The notes beneath the pieces were generated by a model, which saw only the letters and a program-made list of their open reading frames with translations, was not told the DNA's origin and did no database searches. From contig CAWJES010000010.1 of the NCBI GenBank assembly GCA_963841965.1, positions 310,001 to 374,000 of the forward strand: a stretch of 64,000 nt of DNA. The letters run 5' to 3'. This stretch comes from Palsa-459 sp963841965 (lineage in GTDB: Bacteria > Actinomycetota > Acidimicrobiia > Acidimicrobiales > RAAP-2). A program made the translations under genes and the position numbers. This document shows, piece by piece, positions 23,076-31,180 of this stretch (position 1 is the stretch's first letter; each line of letters starts with the position of its first letter).

Positions 23076-24260
23076 TCAGCGCGGGAGCGGGGATCCCGAT
23101 GTGGGGAGGTAGTTCGTCGCGTGGCGCCAGTTGACGGTGGCCTCGAACGCCTTGGGGTCGACGCGGTCCTTGTAGCGCTCGGCCATCAGCAGCATCGACT
23201 CGAGCGTCTCCTTGGTCAGCAGGTGCGGCTGGAGGCCGAGGTCGAGCAAGCGGGTGTGGATCGCGTTGTAGTAGTGCTCTTCCTTCTCGACGCGGACGAG
23301 CTCGGTGTGCTCGATGCGCACGTCGCCGCTGTAGGCGTCGGCGACCATGTTCGCGAAGTCAAGCACGCTGAACTGCTCGGTGAACTGGTTGAAGACCCGG
23401 TACTCGCCGAGCTCCGGAGGGTTCATGCAGGCGAGCTCGATGCATGCCTGGGTGTCCCGGATGTCGAGGGTGCCCCGGGTCTGCCCGCCCTTCCCGTACA
23501 CGGTGAGGGGGTGGCCCGCGACGGCCTGCACCACGAAGCGGTTGAGCACCGTCCCGAACACGCCGTCGTAGTCGAAGCGGGTGAGCAGCTCGGGGTGCAG
23601 GAGGGTCTCGTCGGTCTCCTGGCCGTACACGACGCCCTGGTTGAGGTCGGTCGAGCGCAGGCCCCACACCCTGCACGCGAACTGGATGTTGTGCGAGTCG
23701 TGCACCTTGGACAGGTGGTAGAAGCTGTGCGGGCTCTTCGGGAAGGGCATCACGTCGGTGCGGCCCTTGTGCGTGATCTCGATGAAGCCCTCTTCGATGT
23801 CGATGTTGGGAGTCCCGTACTCGCCCATCGTCCCCAGCTTGACGAGGTGGATCGAGGGGTCGATGTCCTGGATCGCGTAGAGCACGTTGAGCGTGTTCAC
23901 CACGTTGTTCACCTGGGTGTACACGGCGTGCTTCTGGTCGATCATCGAGTAGGGGGCGGAGCGCTGCTCGGCGAAGTGGACGATCGCCTCGGGGCGGAAC
24001 TCCTTCACGACGCGGTGCGTGAAGTCCGGGTCCACCAGATCGCCGCCCCAGCACGCGATCTCCTTGCCTGAGACTTCCTTCCAGACCTGGACCCGTCGCT
24101 GCAGCTGGGCGATCGGGACGAGCGAGTCGACGCCCATCTCGTAGTCGTACTGGCGCCTGGCGAAGTTGTCGACGACGCCGACCTCGTGGCCCTTGTTCGA
24201 GAGGTACAGAGCGCTCGGCCAACCCAGGTAACCGTCGCCACCGAGGACAAGAATTCGCAC
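23076..24260 (-). CDS. sqdB: UDP-sulfoquinovose synthase (SQD1/SqdB family)
   Basis: A 394-aa extended SDR that makes UDP-sulfoquinovose from UDP-glucose and sulfite for sulfolipid (SQDG) synthesis. The start GTG 24260 gives MRILVLGGDGYLGWPSALYL, the NAD-binding Gly motif. The catalytic Thr144 (KLGTMGEYGTPNIDIEEGF), Tyr181 and Lys185 (SFYHLSKVHDSHN) match SQD1 positions closely. FAEQRSAPYSMIDQKHAVYT and YGKGGQTRGTLDIRDTQ are also diagnostic of SQD1 rather than generic epimerases. No sulfolipid glycosyltransferase (SqdX/SqdD) is adjacent. A likely -10 box TAATGT lies at 24314-24319. The family assignment is strong; the end product is inferred. Confidence 0.9.
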   Translation of the reverse strand: MRILVLGGDGYLGWPSALYLSNKGHEVGVVDNFARRQYDYEMGVDSLVPIAQLQRRVQVWKEVSGKEIACWGGDLVDPDFTHRVVKEFRPEAIVHFAEQRSAPYSMIDQKHAVYTQVNNVVNTLNVLYAIQDIDPSIHLVKLGTMGEYGTPNIDIEEGFIEITHKGRTDVMPFPKSPHSFYHLSKVHDSHNIQFACRVWGLRSTDLNQGVVYGQETDETLLHPELLTRFDYDGVFGTVLNRFVVQAVAGHPLTVYGKGGQTRGTLDIRDTQACIELACMNPPELGEYRVFNQFTEQFSVLDFANMVADAYSGDVRIEHTELVRVEKEEHYYNAIHTRLLDLGLQPHLLTKETLESMLLMAERYKDRVDPKAFEATVNWRHATNYLPTSGSPLPR

Positions 24261-24369
24261 AGGAAACTCCAGAGGTTCGTGGGAGCCCGGAGATCGGGCC
24301 CGTAGCGGCCTAGACATTACCCGACCCCCGAAAGGCGGTCCGGCACCTCCCAGCGCGGGCACAGCATCC

Positions 24370-25725
24370 CTATTCGAAGGAAACTTCCTCATCGTCAGCC
24401 ATCGCGAGCAGCTCCGGTGCGCCCGCGGTGACGGCCATCGTCGTGATCGGCTCGGGGACGTCGAGCTCACCTTCGGAATTGCCCACGCCCAGCGCGTGCA
24501 GGCGCCGCGCGGTGGGCAGGAGCCGGTGCTCGAGCGAATTCACCGCGTCGTTGTACGACCCGACCGCGCGGTCGAGCGAAGAGCGGAGCTTCGCGAGGTG
24601 GCTCGAGAACTTCCCGAGGCGCTCGTAGAGCTGCTCGGCGAGCTTCTGGATCTCCTGGGTGTGTCGAGCGAGGCTCTCCTGGCGCCATCCGTACGAGACC
24701 GTCTGGAGCAGCGCGATCAGCGCCGTGGGACCGGTCAGCAGCACGTGGTTCGACAGCGCGTACTCAGTCAGCGTCGGATCCGCCTCGAAAGCCGCGGACA
24801 GCAGCGCGTCACCGGGGACGAAGCAGACGACGAAGTCCGGCGACTGCTCGAACTGCTTCCAGTACTCCTTCGAGGAGAGCTTCTGGACGTGGGTGCGGAC
24901 CTGATTGGCGTGGTTGCGCAGCTCGCGGGTGCGCGTCTCGTCGTCCGATGCCTCGATCGCGTCGAGGTACGCGGACAGCGGCACCTTCGAGTCGACGACC
25001 ACCTCCGCGCCGTCGGGCAGGTGCACGACGAGGTCCGGGCGCTTCAGCGCGTCGTCGTCGTCTCGGACACTCATCTGCTCGTCGAAGTCGCAGTGCTCGG
25101 TCATCCCCGCCATCTCGACGACCTTGCGGAGCTGGAGCTCGCCCCATCGGCCCCGCGTCTGCGGACGGCGCAGCGCCGTGACGAGGTTCTTCGTCTCGAC
25201 GGTCAGCTGCTCCTGGGATCGCCGCAGTGACTCCACCTGGTTGGTGATGCTGCCGTAGGCCTCCTTGCGGTCCTTCTCGACCTCGTTGACGTGGTGCTCG
25301 AAGCGTGCGAGCAGGTCGGCGACAGGAGTCACCGTCGCGCGCAACGTCCGGTCCCGCTCCTCGCCCTGGCGCCCTGTCATGTCGTTCAGCTGCACCACGA
25401 TCCTGTCCATCACGGTCTGGGACTGCGATGCGAACGCCTCGTTGAGCCTCGAGAGCTCGAGGTCGAGCCGTGCCTGCTCGCGTGCGACCGACTGCTCGGC
25501 CGCGCTCAACTGCTCGGTCAGGCGGACACGGTCCTCGCGGAGCTGGCCGGCTTCAGCCTGGAGCCGGGCGAGGTCGTCTCGCGTCCGCTCGAGTTCCTCC
25601 TCGACCCGCGACGCCACGGCCAGCTGCGCATCCCGTCCCGCCGAGCGGTGCTGCCCGATGATCGCCATGGCCGCCCCGCCGATGAGGATCCCCGCGATCG
25701 CCCCGATCACGATGCCAATTGCCAT
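24370..25725 (-). CDS. rmuC: DNA recombination protein RmuC
   Basis: A 451-aa RmuC-family protein: an N-terminal membrane span (MAIGIVIGAIAGILIGGAAM), a coiled coil at about residues 40-110, then the nuclease-like RmuC domain with RGRWGELQLRKVVEMAGM, DLVVHLPDGAEVVVDSKVPL and FVPGDALLSAA. In E. coli RmuC limits inversions between short inverted repeats; biochemical activity is not settled. I chose ATG 25725 because the hydrophobic segment starts there; the longer frame starts at 25782 without a better signal. It is divergent from the PhoU-like gene. Confidence 0.88.
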   Translation of the reverse strand: MAIGIVIGAIAGILIGGAAMAIIGQHRSAGRDAQLAVASRVEEELERTRDDLARLQAEAGQLREDRVRLTEQLSAAEQSVAREQARLDLELSRLNEAFASQSQTVMDRIVVQLNDMTGRQGEERDRTLRATVTPVADLLARFEHHVNEVEKDRKEAYGSITNQVESLRRSQEQLTVETKNLVTALRRPQTRGRWGELQLRKVVEMAGMTEHCDFDEQMSVRDDDDALKRPDLVVHLPDGAEVVVDSKVPLSAYLDAIEASDDETRTRELRNHANQVRTHVQKLSSKEYWKQFEQSPDFVVCFVPGDALLSAAFEADPTLTEYALSNHVLLTGPTALIALLQTVSYGWRQESLARHTQEIQKLAEQLYERLGKFSSHLAKLRSSLDRAVGSYNDAVNSLEHRLLPTARRLHALGVGNSEGELDVPEPITTMAVTAGAPELLAMADDEEVSFE

Positions 25726-25808
25726 CCGTCCGCCCTTCTGCGCTGCGACGTGCGATGCCACTGTACGCACACGCACTGACACGGGTCGGGGGGTCTAACG
25801 TGCTGCGG

Positions 25809-26486
25809 ATGGTTCCGCGCCATCTCTTCCGTGACCAGCCGGCACCGCTGCAGGCCGTGGCGCCGCTGGGCCACACGGGGGTGGTCACCGCCCAGGATCC
25901 CCGCGTCGTGCGGATCTGGGCGCTCGTCGGGGAGTCGATCGCCGGCGCCACGCACGCGCTCCTCGCCGGTGATCGCGAGCTCGCCAAGTCGATCGTCCGC
26001 GATGACGAGATCATCGACGGTCTCGTGAACACCCTCGTCGATGAGGTGACCGCCGAGCTCGAGTCCGGAGTGGGAACGCCCTCCGAGCGGCGCGGCCTGG
26101 TGGCACTCGTGCGGACGCTGCCCGAGCTCGAGCGCAACGGCGATCTCGCCGCGCACATCGCCCGTCGCGCGGCCCGAGGACTGGGTCAGGAGATGTCGCC
26201 GCGCGCGCGGGGCCTGGTCGAGCGGATGGGCGAGGTGGCAGCCACGATCTGGCGCGCCGCGACGGACACCCTGGACGACTCGACGAAGAGCGGCCTCGAC
26301 GCTGTCGAAGACCTCGACGACGAGCTCGACGACCTCCACGTCAGTCTGACCGGGGAGCTCGTGTCCGGGTCGATGCCCCTGCCCGTGGCCGTCGAGGTCG
26401 CAATGATCGCCCGCTTCTACGAGCGGTTCGGGGACCACGCGGTCAACCTTGCGAACCGCCAGCCGGATCGCACGCTGGCCGACTAG
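25809..26486 (+). CDS. PhoU-like phosphate signalling protein
   Basis: A 225-aa all-helical protein with two PhoU repeats. Each repeat carries the metal-binding pattern (DDEIIDGLVNTLVDEV in the first, and a related DDELDDL in the second), and FYERFGDHAVNLANR closes the second. PhoU proteins restrain phosphate-sensing histidine kinases or regulate Pst/Pho uptake. No pst, phoB or phoR genes are next to it. I chose ATG 25809; TAACGT ends seven nt before it (a GTG at 25800 overlaps this box), so it looks leaderless. It is convergent with asd, three nt apart. Confidence 0.85.
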   Translation: MVPRHLFRDQPAPLQAVAPLGHTGVVTAQDPRVVRIWALVGESIAGATHALLAGDRELAKSIVRDDEIIDGLVNTLVDEVTAELESGVGTPSERRGLVALVRTLPELERNGDLAAHIARRAARGLGQEMSPRARGLVERMGEVAATIWRAATDTLDDSTKSGLDAVEDLDDELDDLHVSLTGELVSGSMPLPVAVEVAMIARFYERFGDHAVNLANRQPDRTLAD

Positions 26487-26489
26487 CGC

Positions 26490-27509
26490 CTACCTGCCCG
26501 CCAGCACCTCGGCGATCTGGACCGCGTTGAGCGCGGCGCCCTTGCGCAGGTTGTCGCCGACGACGAAGAGCTCCAGGCCGTTCTCCAGGACGTCGGTCTC
26601 TCGCAGTCGCCCCACGAAGCTCGGGTCGCGGCCCGCGGCGCCCAGCGGCGTCGGCAGGTCCTGGACGACGACCGAGGGCGCAGCGGCGAGGATGTCGGTC
26701 GCCTCCGACACCGAGAGGTGGCGCCGGAATGACGCCGTGATCGAGGCGCCGTGGCCGGTGAAGACCGGAACCCTGACGCAGGTGCAGGCGACGCGAAGGT
26801 CGGGCAGTCCCAGGATCTTGCGGGACTCGTTGCGGTACTTCTGCTCCTCGTCGGTCTCGTGGCTGCCGTCGTCGACGAGGTTGCCCGCGAGCGGGATCAC
26901 GTTGTGAGCGATCGGACCGGGGAACTTCACGTGGTCCCCGTGCTCGACGGCCGAGCCGTCCGTCGCGAGCTCGTGGGCGCCGTCGACCGTTCGGGCGAGC
27001 TGCCCGGCGAGTTCGGCGACGCCTGCGCGACCGGCGCCCGACACGGCCTGATAGGTCGAGACGACGAAGCCCTGCAGGCCGGCGGCATCGTGGAGAGGCT
27101 TGAGCACGGGCATCGCAACCATGGTCGTGCAGTTCGGGTTGGCGACGATCCCCTTGGGGATCGAGGCGAGCGCGTGGGCGTTGACTTCCGGCACGACGAG
27201 GGGGACGTCGGGATCCATCCGCCAGGCGGACGAGTTGTCGACGACGATCGCGCCCGCAGCGGCGATCCGGGGGGCGAGTTCGCGCGAGGTGCCGCCACCT
27301 GCCGCCATGAGAACGATGTCGAGGCCCGCGTAGTCAGCAGCGGCCGCGTCCTCGACGACCAACTCGTCGCCCTTGAAGCGCACGATCGTGCCCGCAGACC
27401 GCTCGGACGCGAACAGGCGGAGCCCGTCGAGCACGAAGCCGCGCTCCTCGAGGATGGACACCATCGCGGACCCGGCCTGGCCCGTCGCCCCGACGATTCC
27501 GATCCTCAT
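26490..27509 (-). CDS. asd: Aspartate-semialdehyde dehydrogenase
   Basis: Reduces aspartyl phosphate to aspartate semialdehyde for lysine/DAP, threonine, methionine and isoleucine synthesis. The protein is 339 aa. The NADP motif is MRIGIVGATGQAGSAMVSIL, the catalytic Cys127 sits in NPNCTTM, and DNSSAWRMDPDVPLVVPEVN is diagnostic. It is 9 nt downstream of lysC on the same strand. A TAGGCT box six nt before the ATG overlaps the lysC stop codon and may give asd its own leaderless transcript in addition to the operon message. Confidence 0.95.
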   Translation of the reverse strand: MRIGIVGATGQAGSAMVSILEERGFVLDGLRLFASERSAGTIVRFKGDELVVEDAAAADYAGLDIVLMAAGGGTSRELAPRIAAAGAIVVDNSSAWRMDPDVPLVVPEVNAHALASIPKGIVANPNCTTMVAMPVLKPLHDAAGLQGFVVSTYQAVSGAGRAGVAELAGQLARTVDGAHELATDGSAVEHGDHVKFPGPIAHNVIPLAGNLVDDGSHETDEEQKYRNESRKILGLPDLRVACTCVRVPVFTGHGASITASFRRHLSVSEATDILAAAPSVVVQDLPTPLGAAGRDPSFVGRLRETDVLENGLELFVVGDNLRKGAALNAVQIAEVLAGR

Positions 27510-27518
27510 GGCACCAGC

Positions 27519-28739
27519 CTACGAGGTGGCGTCGAGTCCGAATGCGGTATGGAGGCGGCGCACCGCCTCCTCGACGCGGTCAGCCCGCACGACGCACGAA
27601 ATCCGGATCGACGACGTCGAGATCATCTCGATGTTGATGCCGAGGTCCGCGAGCGTGGAGAACATCTTTGCCGTGATCCCCGGGTGGCTCTTCATCCCGG
27701 CGCCGATGACCGAGACGCGGCCGATGCCGTCGTCCGCCGAGACGCCGGCCGCGCCGATCTCCTTGGTGACGTCCTGGCAGACCGTGATCGTGTGCGCGAG
27801 GTCGGTCTTTGCGACCGTGAACGAGATGTCGGTCAGACCGTTCGCCGACGTGTTCTGCACGATCATGTCGAGGTTGATCGACTGGGCGGCGAGCGCTCCG
27901 AAGAGCTGCGCGGCGATCCCCGGGCGGTCAGGGACCCCCTCGAAGGTGACCTTCGCCTCGCTCGTGTCGTCCGTCACCGCGCTCACCACAGCCTGCTCCA
28001 TTGAGACATCCTCCTCGACAATCCAGGTCCCGGTCTCCCACGTGAAGCTCGATCGCACGTGGAGGGGGACCGCGTGGTTCCGCGCGAACTCGACCGATCG
28101 GAGCATGAGGACGCGGCCGCCCGTCGCCGCCATCTCCAGCATCTCGTCGAAACTGACCTTCGCGAGCCTGCGCGCCGCCGGCACGACCCGGGGATCCGCG
28201 CTGAAGACGCCGGTGACGTCGGTGTAGATCTCGCAGACGTCCGCCCCGAGCGCCGCAGCCAGCGCGACCGCCGTCACGTCCGAGCCGCCACGGCCCAGCG
28301 TTGTGATGTTCCGCTCCGTCGACATGCCCTGGAAGCCTGCGACCACGGCCACCTGTCCGGCGGCCAGGGCCTCGCGGAGGCGCTCGGGTCGCACCTCGAG
28401 GATCTTGGCCTTGGTGTGGTCCGAGTCGGTGATGATCCCGGCCTGGCTGCCCGTGAAGGAGGTCGCCTCGACGTCGCGGTCGGCGAGGGCCATGCAGAGC
28501 AGGGCCATGCTGATCCGCTCACCCACCGTCGCCAGCATGTCCATCTCGCGGGGAGGACGCGTATCGGAGACCTCCGTCGCGAGGCGGAGCAGGTCGTCGG
28601 TCGTCTTGCCCATGGCCGAGACGACGACCACGACCTGGTCGCCGGAGCGCCGCGTCCGCGCGACGTGATCGGCGACGGCGCGGATCCGGTCCGCGTCCCC
28701 GACCGAGGTTCCTCCGTACTTCTGCACGACGAGCGCCAC
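27519..28739 (-). CDS. lysC: Aspartokinase
   Basis: Phosphorylates aspartate, the first step of the aspartate amino-acid family. The protein is 406 aa. The kinase domain begins MALVVQKYGGTSVGDADRIR and includes FTGSQAGIITDSDHTKAKI and GRGGSDVTAVALAAALGAD. Two ACT domains from about residue 265 give feedback control (threonine/lysine in relatives). In actinobacteria an internal start often also makes a separate beta subunit; ATG codons near residue 246 could serve but are unproven. The start GTG 28739 is preceded by TAGTTT at six nt. It is the first gene of lysC-asd. Confidence 0.95.
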   Translation of the reverse strand: MALVVQKYGGTSVGDADRIRAVADHVARTRRSGDQVVVVVSAMGKTTDDLLRLATEVSDTRPPREMDMLATVGERISMALLCMALADRDVEATSFTGSQAGIITDSDHTKAKILEVRPERLREALAAGQVAVVAGFQGMSTERNITTLGRGGSDVTAVALAAALGADVCEIYTDVTGVFSADPRVVPAARRLAKVSFDEMLEMAATGGRVLMLRSVEFARNHAVPLHVRSSFTWETGTWIVEEDVSMEQAVVSAVTDDTSEAKVTFEGVPDRPGIAAQLFGALAAQSINLDMIVQNTSANGLTDISFTVAKTDLAHTITVCQDVTKEIGAAGVSADDGIGRVSVIGAGMKSHPGITAKMFSTLADLGINIEMISTSSIRISCVVRADRVEEAVRRLHTAFGLDATS

Positions 28740-28818
28740 GCACTGAAACTACAAGCACCGGTGCGAGAGCCTCGTACCCGGATTCTCGACCCCTGTCCCA
28801 AACGGTAGGCTCCGCGCC

Positions 28819-29676
28819 GTGCCAACCGAGAAGAGGCAACGCCAGAAGGCCGGTCGACAGGCCCGGCTCGACCAGGAGCGCAAGCAGGCGAAGCAGCGCC
28901 AGTTGCTGCGACGCGTCGGCATCATCGTCGTCGTGGCCGCAGTCATCGTCGGCTCCGTCTACCTGCTGACGAAGGGTTCGAGCACGCCCCCGCCGGCCCC
29001 CACGCCGCAGGAGGCCGCCAACAGCCTGGCCGTGAAGGCGGGCTGCCCGTCGTCGCCGACGACGCGGACGAACACGCTGCAGTGGAGCCACCAGCCGGCG
29101 ATGACGATCGACACGAAGAAGACGTACGTCGCGAAGTTCGTCACGACGGCGGGCACCTTCACCGCCGTGCTCAACACCGCGACCGCACCCGTCAACACCA
29201 ACAACTTCATCTTCCTGGCGAACCAGGGCTACTACAAGTGCGTCACGTTCCACCGTGTGATCCCCCAGTTCGTCGATCAGGGCGGTGACCCGACGGCAAC
29301 GGGCACCGGCTCGCCGGGGTACACCGTGGCTCCCAACGAGTTCCCCAAGGCGGCGGCCGACGCGAAGAGCCAGTACTCGCTCGGCGCGATCGCAATGGCC
29401 AACTCCTGCCCGCAGGGCGACACCCCTGCCAAGTGCCCCGACACCAACGGCGGTCAGTTCTTCATCGTCGCGGGCGCTGAGGGTGAGGCCCTCCCGCCCG
29501 AGTACACCAACATCGGCCAGGTGATCTCGGGCATGAGCGTCGTGGAGAAGATCAACTCCGAGGGCAACGTGAGCAGCCCGCCGCCCGACGTGTGGAACAG
29601 GATCCTCTCGCTCACGATCACGAACCCGTCGCCGACCAACAGCAACCTGCCCACCACCACCACGACGACGTCGTAA
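28819..29676 (+). CDS. Membrane-anchored cyclophilin-type peptidyl-prolyl isomerase
   Basis: A 285-aa protein: a very basic N-terminus (about 30 residues), one membrane span (VGIIVVVAAVIVGSVYLL), a Pro-rich linker, and a cyclophilin domain from about residue 95. The domain has the active-site pattern FHRVIPQFVDQGGDPTATG and GGQFFIVAGA, and two extra Cys (NSCPQG...AKCPDTNGG) that could form a disulfide outside the cell. A Thr-rich tail ends the protein. The start GTG 28819 is preceded by TAGGCT at seven nt. Probably a secreted-protein foldase; followed at once by a soluble paralogue. Confidence 0.88.
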   Translation: MPTEKRQRQKAGRQARLDQERKQAKQRQLLRRVGIIVVVAAVIVGSVYLLTKGSSTPPPAPTPQEAANSLAVKAGCPSSPTTRTNTLQWSHQPAMTIDTKKTYVAKFVTTAGTFTAVLNTATAPVNTNNFIFLANQGYYKCVTFHRVIPQFVDQGGDPTATGTGSPGYTVAPNEFPKAAADAKSQYSLGAIAMANSCPQGDTPAKCPDTNGGQFFIVAGAEGEALPPEYTNIGQVISGMSVVEKINSEGNVSSPPPDVWNRILSLTITNPSPTNSNLPTTTTTTS

Positions 29677-29699
29677 CCCCCGAGCGAACCGAGGCACCG

Positions 29700-30257
29700 A
29701 TGGCAACTCCCGACGCCCCAGCAGCGGACGGCTCCAGCCCGAAGACCCAGCAGTTCAAGGGCGAGCCGCCCACGATCATCGATCCCTCGAAGCGCTACAC
29801 CGCCGAGATGGTGACGTCCAAGGGTTCACTCACGATCGCGCTCGACCCCATCGGCGCGCCGATCACGGTCAACAGCTTCGTGTTCCTCGCCCGGTGGCAC
29901 TACTACGACGGCATCGTGTTCCACCGCATCATCCCGGGGTTCGTCGTCCAGGGTGGCGACCCGACGGGATCGGGCTCGGGCGGTCCCGGCTACCGGTTCA
30001 AGGACGAGCTGCCGAAGCCAGGCCGCTACGAGATCGGCTCGCTCGCGATGGCGAACGCCGGGCCGCACACGAACGGGAGCCAGTTCTTCATCATCTCGGG
30101 ACCCGATGGCGTCCGCCTCCCACCGCAGTACGCGCTCTTCGGCAAGGTCGTGAGCGGGCTCGACGTCGTTGCGGCGCTCAATGACGCAGGCACGCCGTCG
30201 GGCAAGCCGAGCGAGCGCGTCACCATCGAGTCGGTCACGATCATCGAAGAGGACTGA
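29700..30257 (+). CDS. Cyclophilin-type peptidyl-prolyl isomerase (cytosolic)
   Basis: A 185-aa cyclophilin with no signal or membrane span. The active-site motifs FHRIIPGFVVQGGDPTGSGS and NGSQFFIISG are conserved, including the catalytic Arg in FHR. It starts at ATG 29700 after GAGGCACCG, 24 nt downstream of the anchored paralogue, so the two are co-transcribed. The pairing of an anchored and a soluble copy suggests one acts outside and one inside the cell. The frame extends upstream of the ATG without homology. Confidence 0.9.
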   Translation: MATPDAPAADGSSPKTQQFKGEPPTIIDPSKRYTAEMVTSKGSLTIALDPIGAPITVNSFVFLARWHYYDGIVFHRIIPGFVVQGGDPTGSGSGGPGYRFKDELPKPGRYEIGSLAMANAGPHTNGSQFFIISGPDGVRLPPQYALFGKVVSGLDVVAALNDAGTPSGKPSERVTIESVTIIEED

Positions 30258-30307
30258 GCGGCCGACCGCCTTCGCGGGCCGCGGTGACCGGCCAGTACGC
30301 TTCGTCC

Positions 30308-31163
30308 ATGGCCATCGAGCGTGTCGGGATCGTGGGGTCCGGGATCATGGGCTCGGGGATCGCCGAGGTCTCCGCCGCATCGGGCTGCGACGTCATCGTG
30401 CGCAGTCGCACCCAGGGCACAGCCGACGGCATGCTCGTCGATCCTCGAGAAGTCCCTCGCCAAGCAGGTGGAGCGCGAGAAGCGCACCCCCGAGGAGGCA
30501 GCCGCGATCCTCGCGAAGGTGACGAGCACCAGTGAGATCGAGGCCCTCCACGACTGCGACCTCGTGATCGAGTCCGTCGTCGAGGACCTTGGTGTGAAGA
30601 AGGCCCTGTTCCACGAGCTGGACCGTCTGGTGAACCGCGAGGCGATCCTGGCCACGAACACGTCCACGCTCCCGGTCGTGGAGCTCGCCATGGAGACGTC
30701 GAGGCCCGAGCTGGTCTGCGGCGTCCACTTCTTCAACCCGGCGCCGGCGATGAAACTGGTCGAGGTCGTGATCCCGCTCACCGCAGCTCCCACGACCATC
30801 GCCGTGGTCCACGGGTTCATCGAGTCGTGCGGCAAGGAGGCGGTCGAGGTGAAGGACCGGGCGGGCTTCGTGGTCAACGCGCTCCTTTTCCCCTACCTCA
30901 ACAACGCGATCCGCATGCACGAGGCGGGCGTGGCGTCGCTCGAGGGCATCGATGCGGCGATGAAGGGCGGCTGCGGATTCCCCATGGGACCCTTCGCCCT
31001 GCTCGACCTCGTCGGGCTCGATACGTCCCTCGCGATCCTCGAGGCGCTCTACGCGGAGAGCGCCGACCCGAACTACTCGCCCGTCCCGCTCCTGCGCCGC
31101 ATGGTGGCTGCGGGCCGGCTCGGCCGCAAGTCGGGCCACGGCTTCTACGACTACCGTTCCTGA
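30308..31163 (+). CDS. 3-hydroxyacyl-CoA dehydrogenase (3-hydroxybutyryl-CoA type), one frameshift
   Basis: An NAD-dependent oxidoreductase interconverting 3-hydroxybutyryl-CoA and acetoacetyl-CoA. It starts at ATG 30308, six nt after TACGCT. The Rossmann motif is VGIVGSGIMGSGIAEV. An extra base near 30437-30440 breaks the frame after ...GTADGML; in the new frame it continues ILEKSLAKQVEREKRTPEEA to the end. HFFNPAPAMKLVEVV and KDRAGFVVNALLFPYLNNA are typical. Repaired length is about 284 aa. It lies 17 nt before ecm, and the two form the forward arm of the ethylmalonyl-CoA block. Confidence 0.9.
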
Positions 31164-31180
31164 CGACCGGGGAGGACGTC

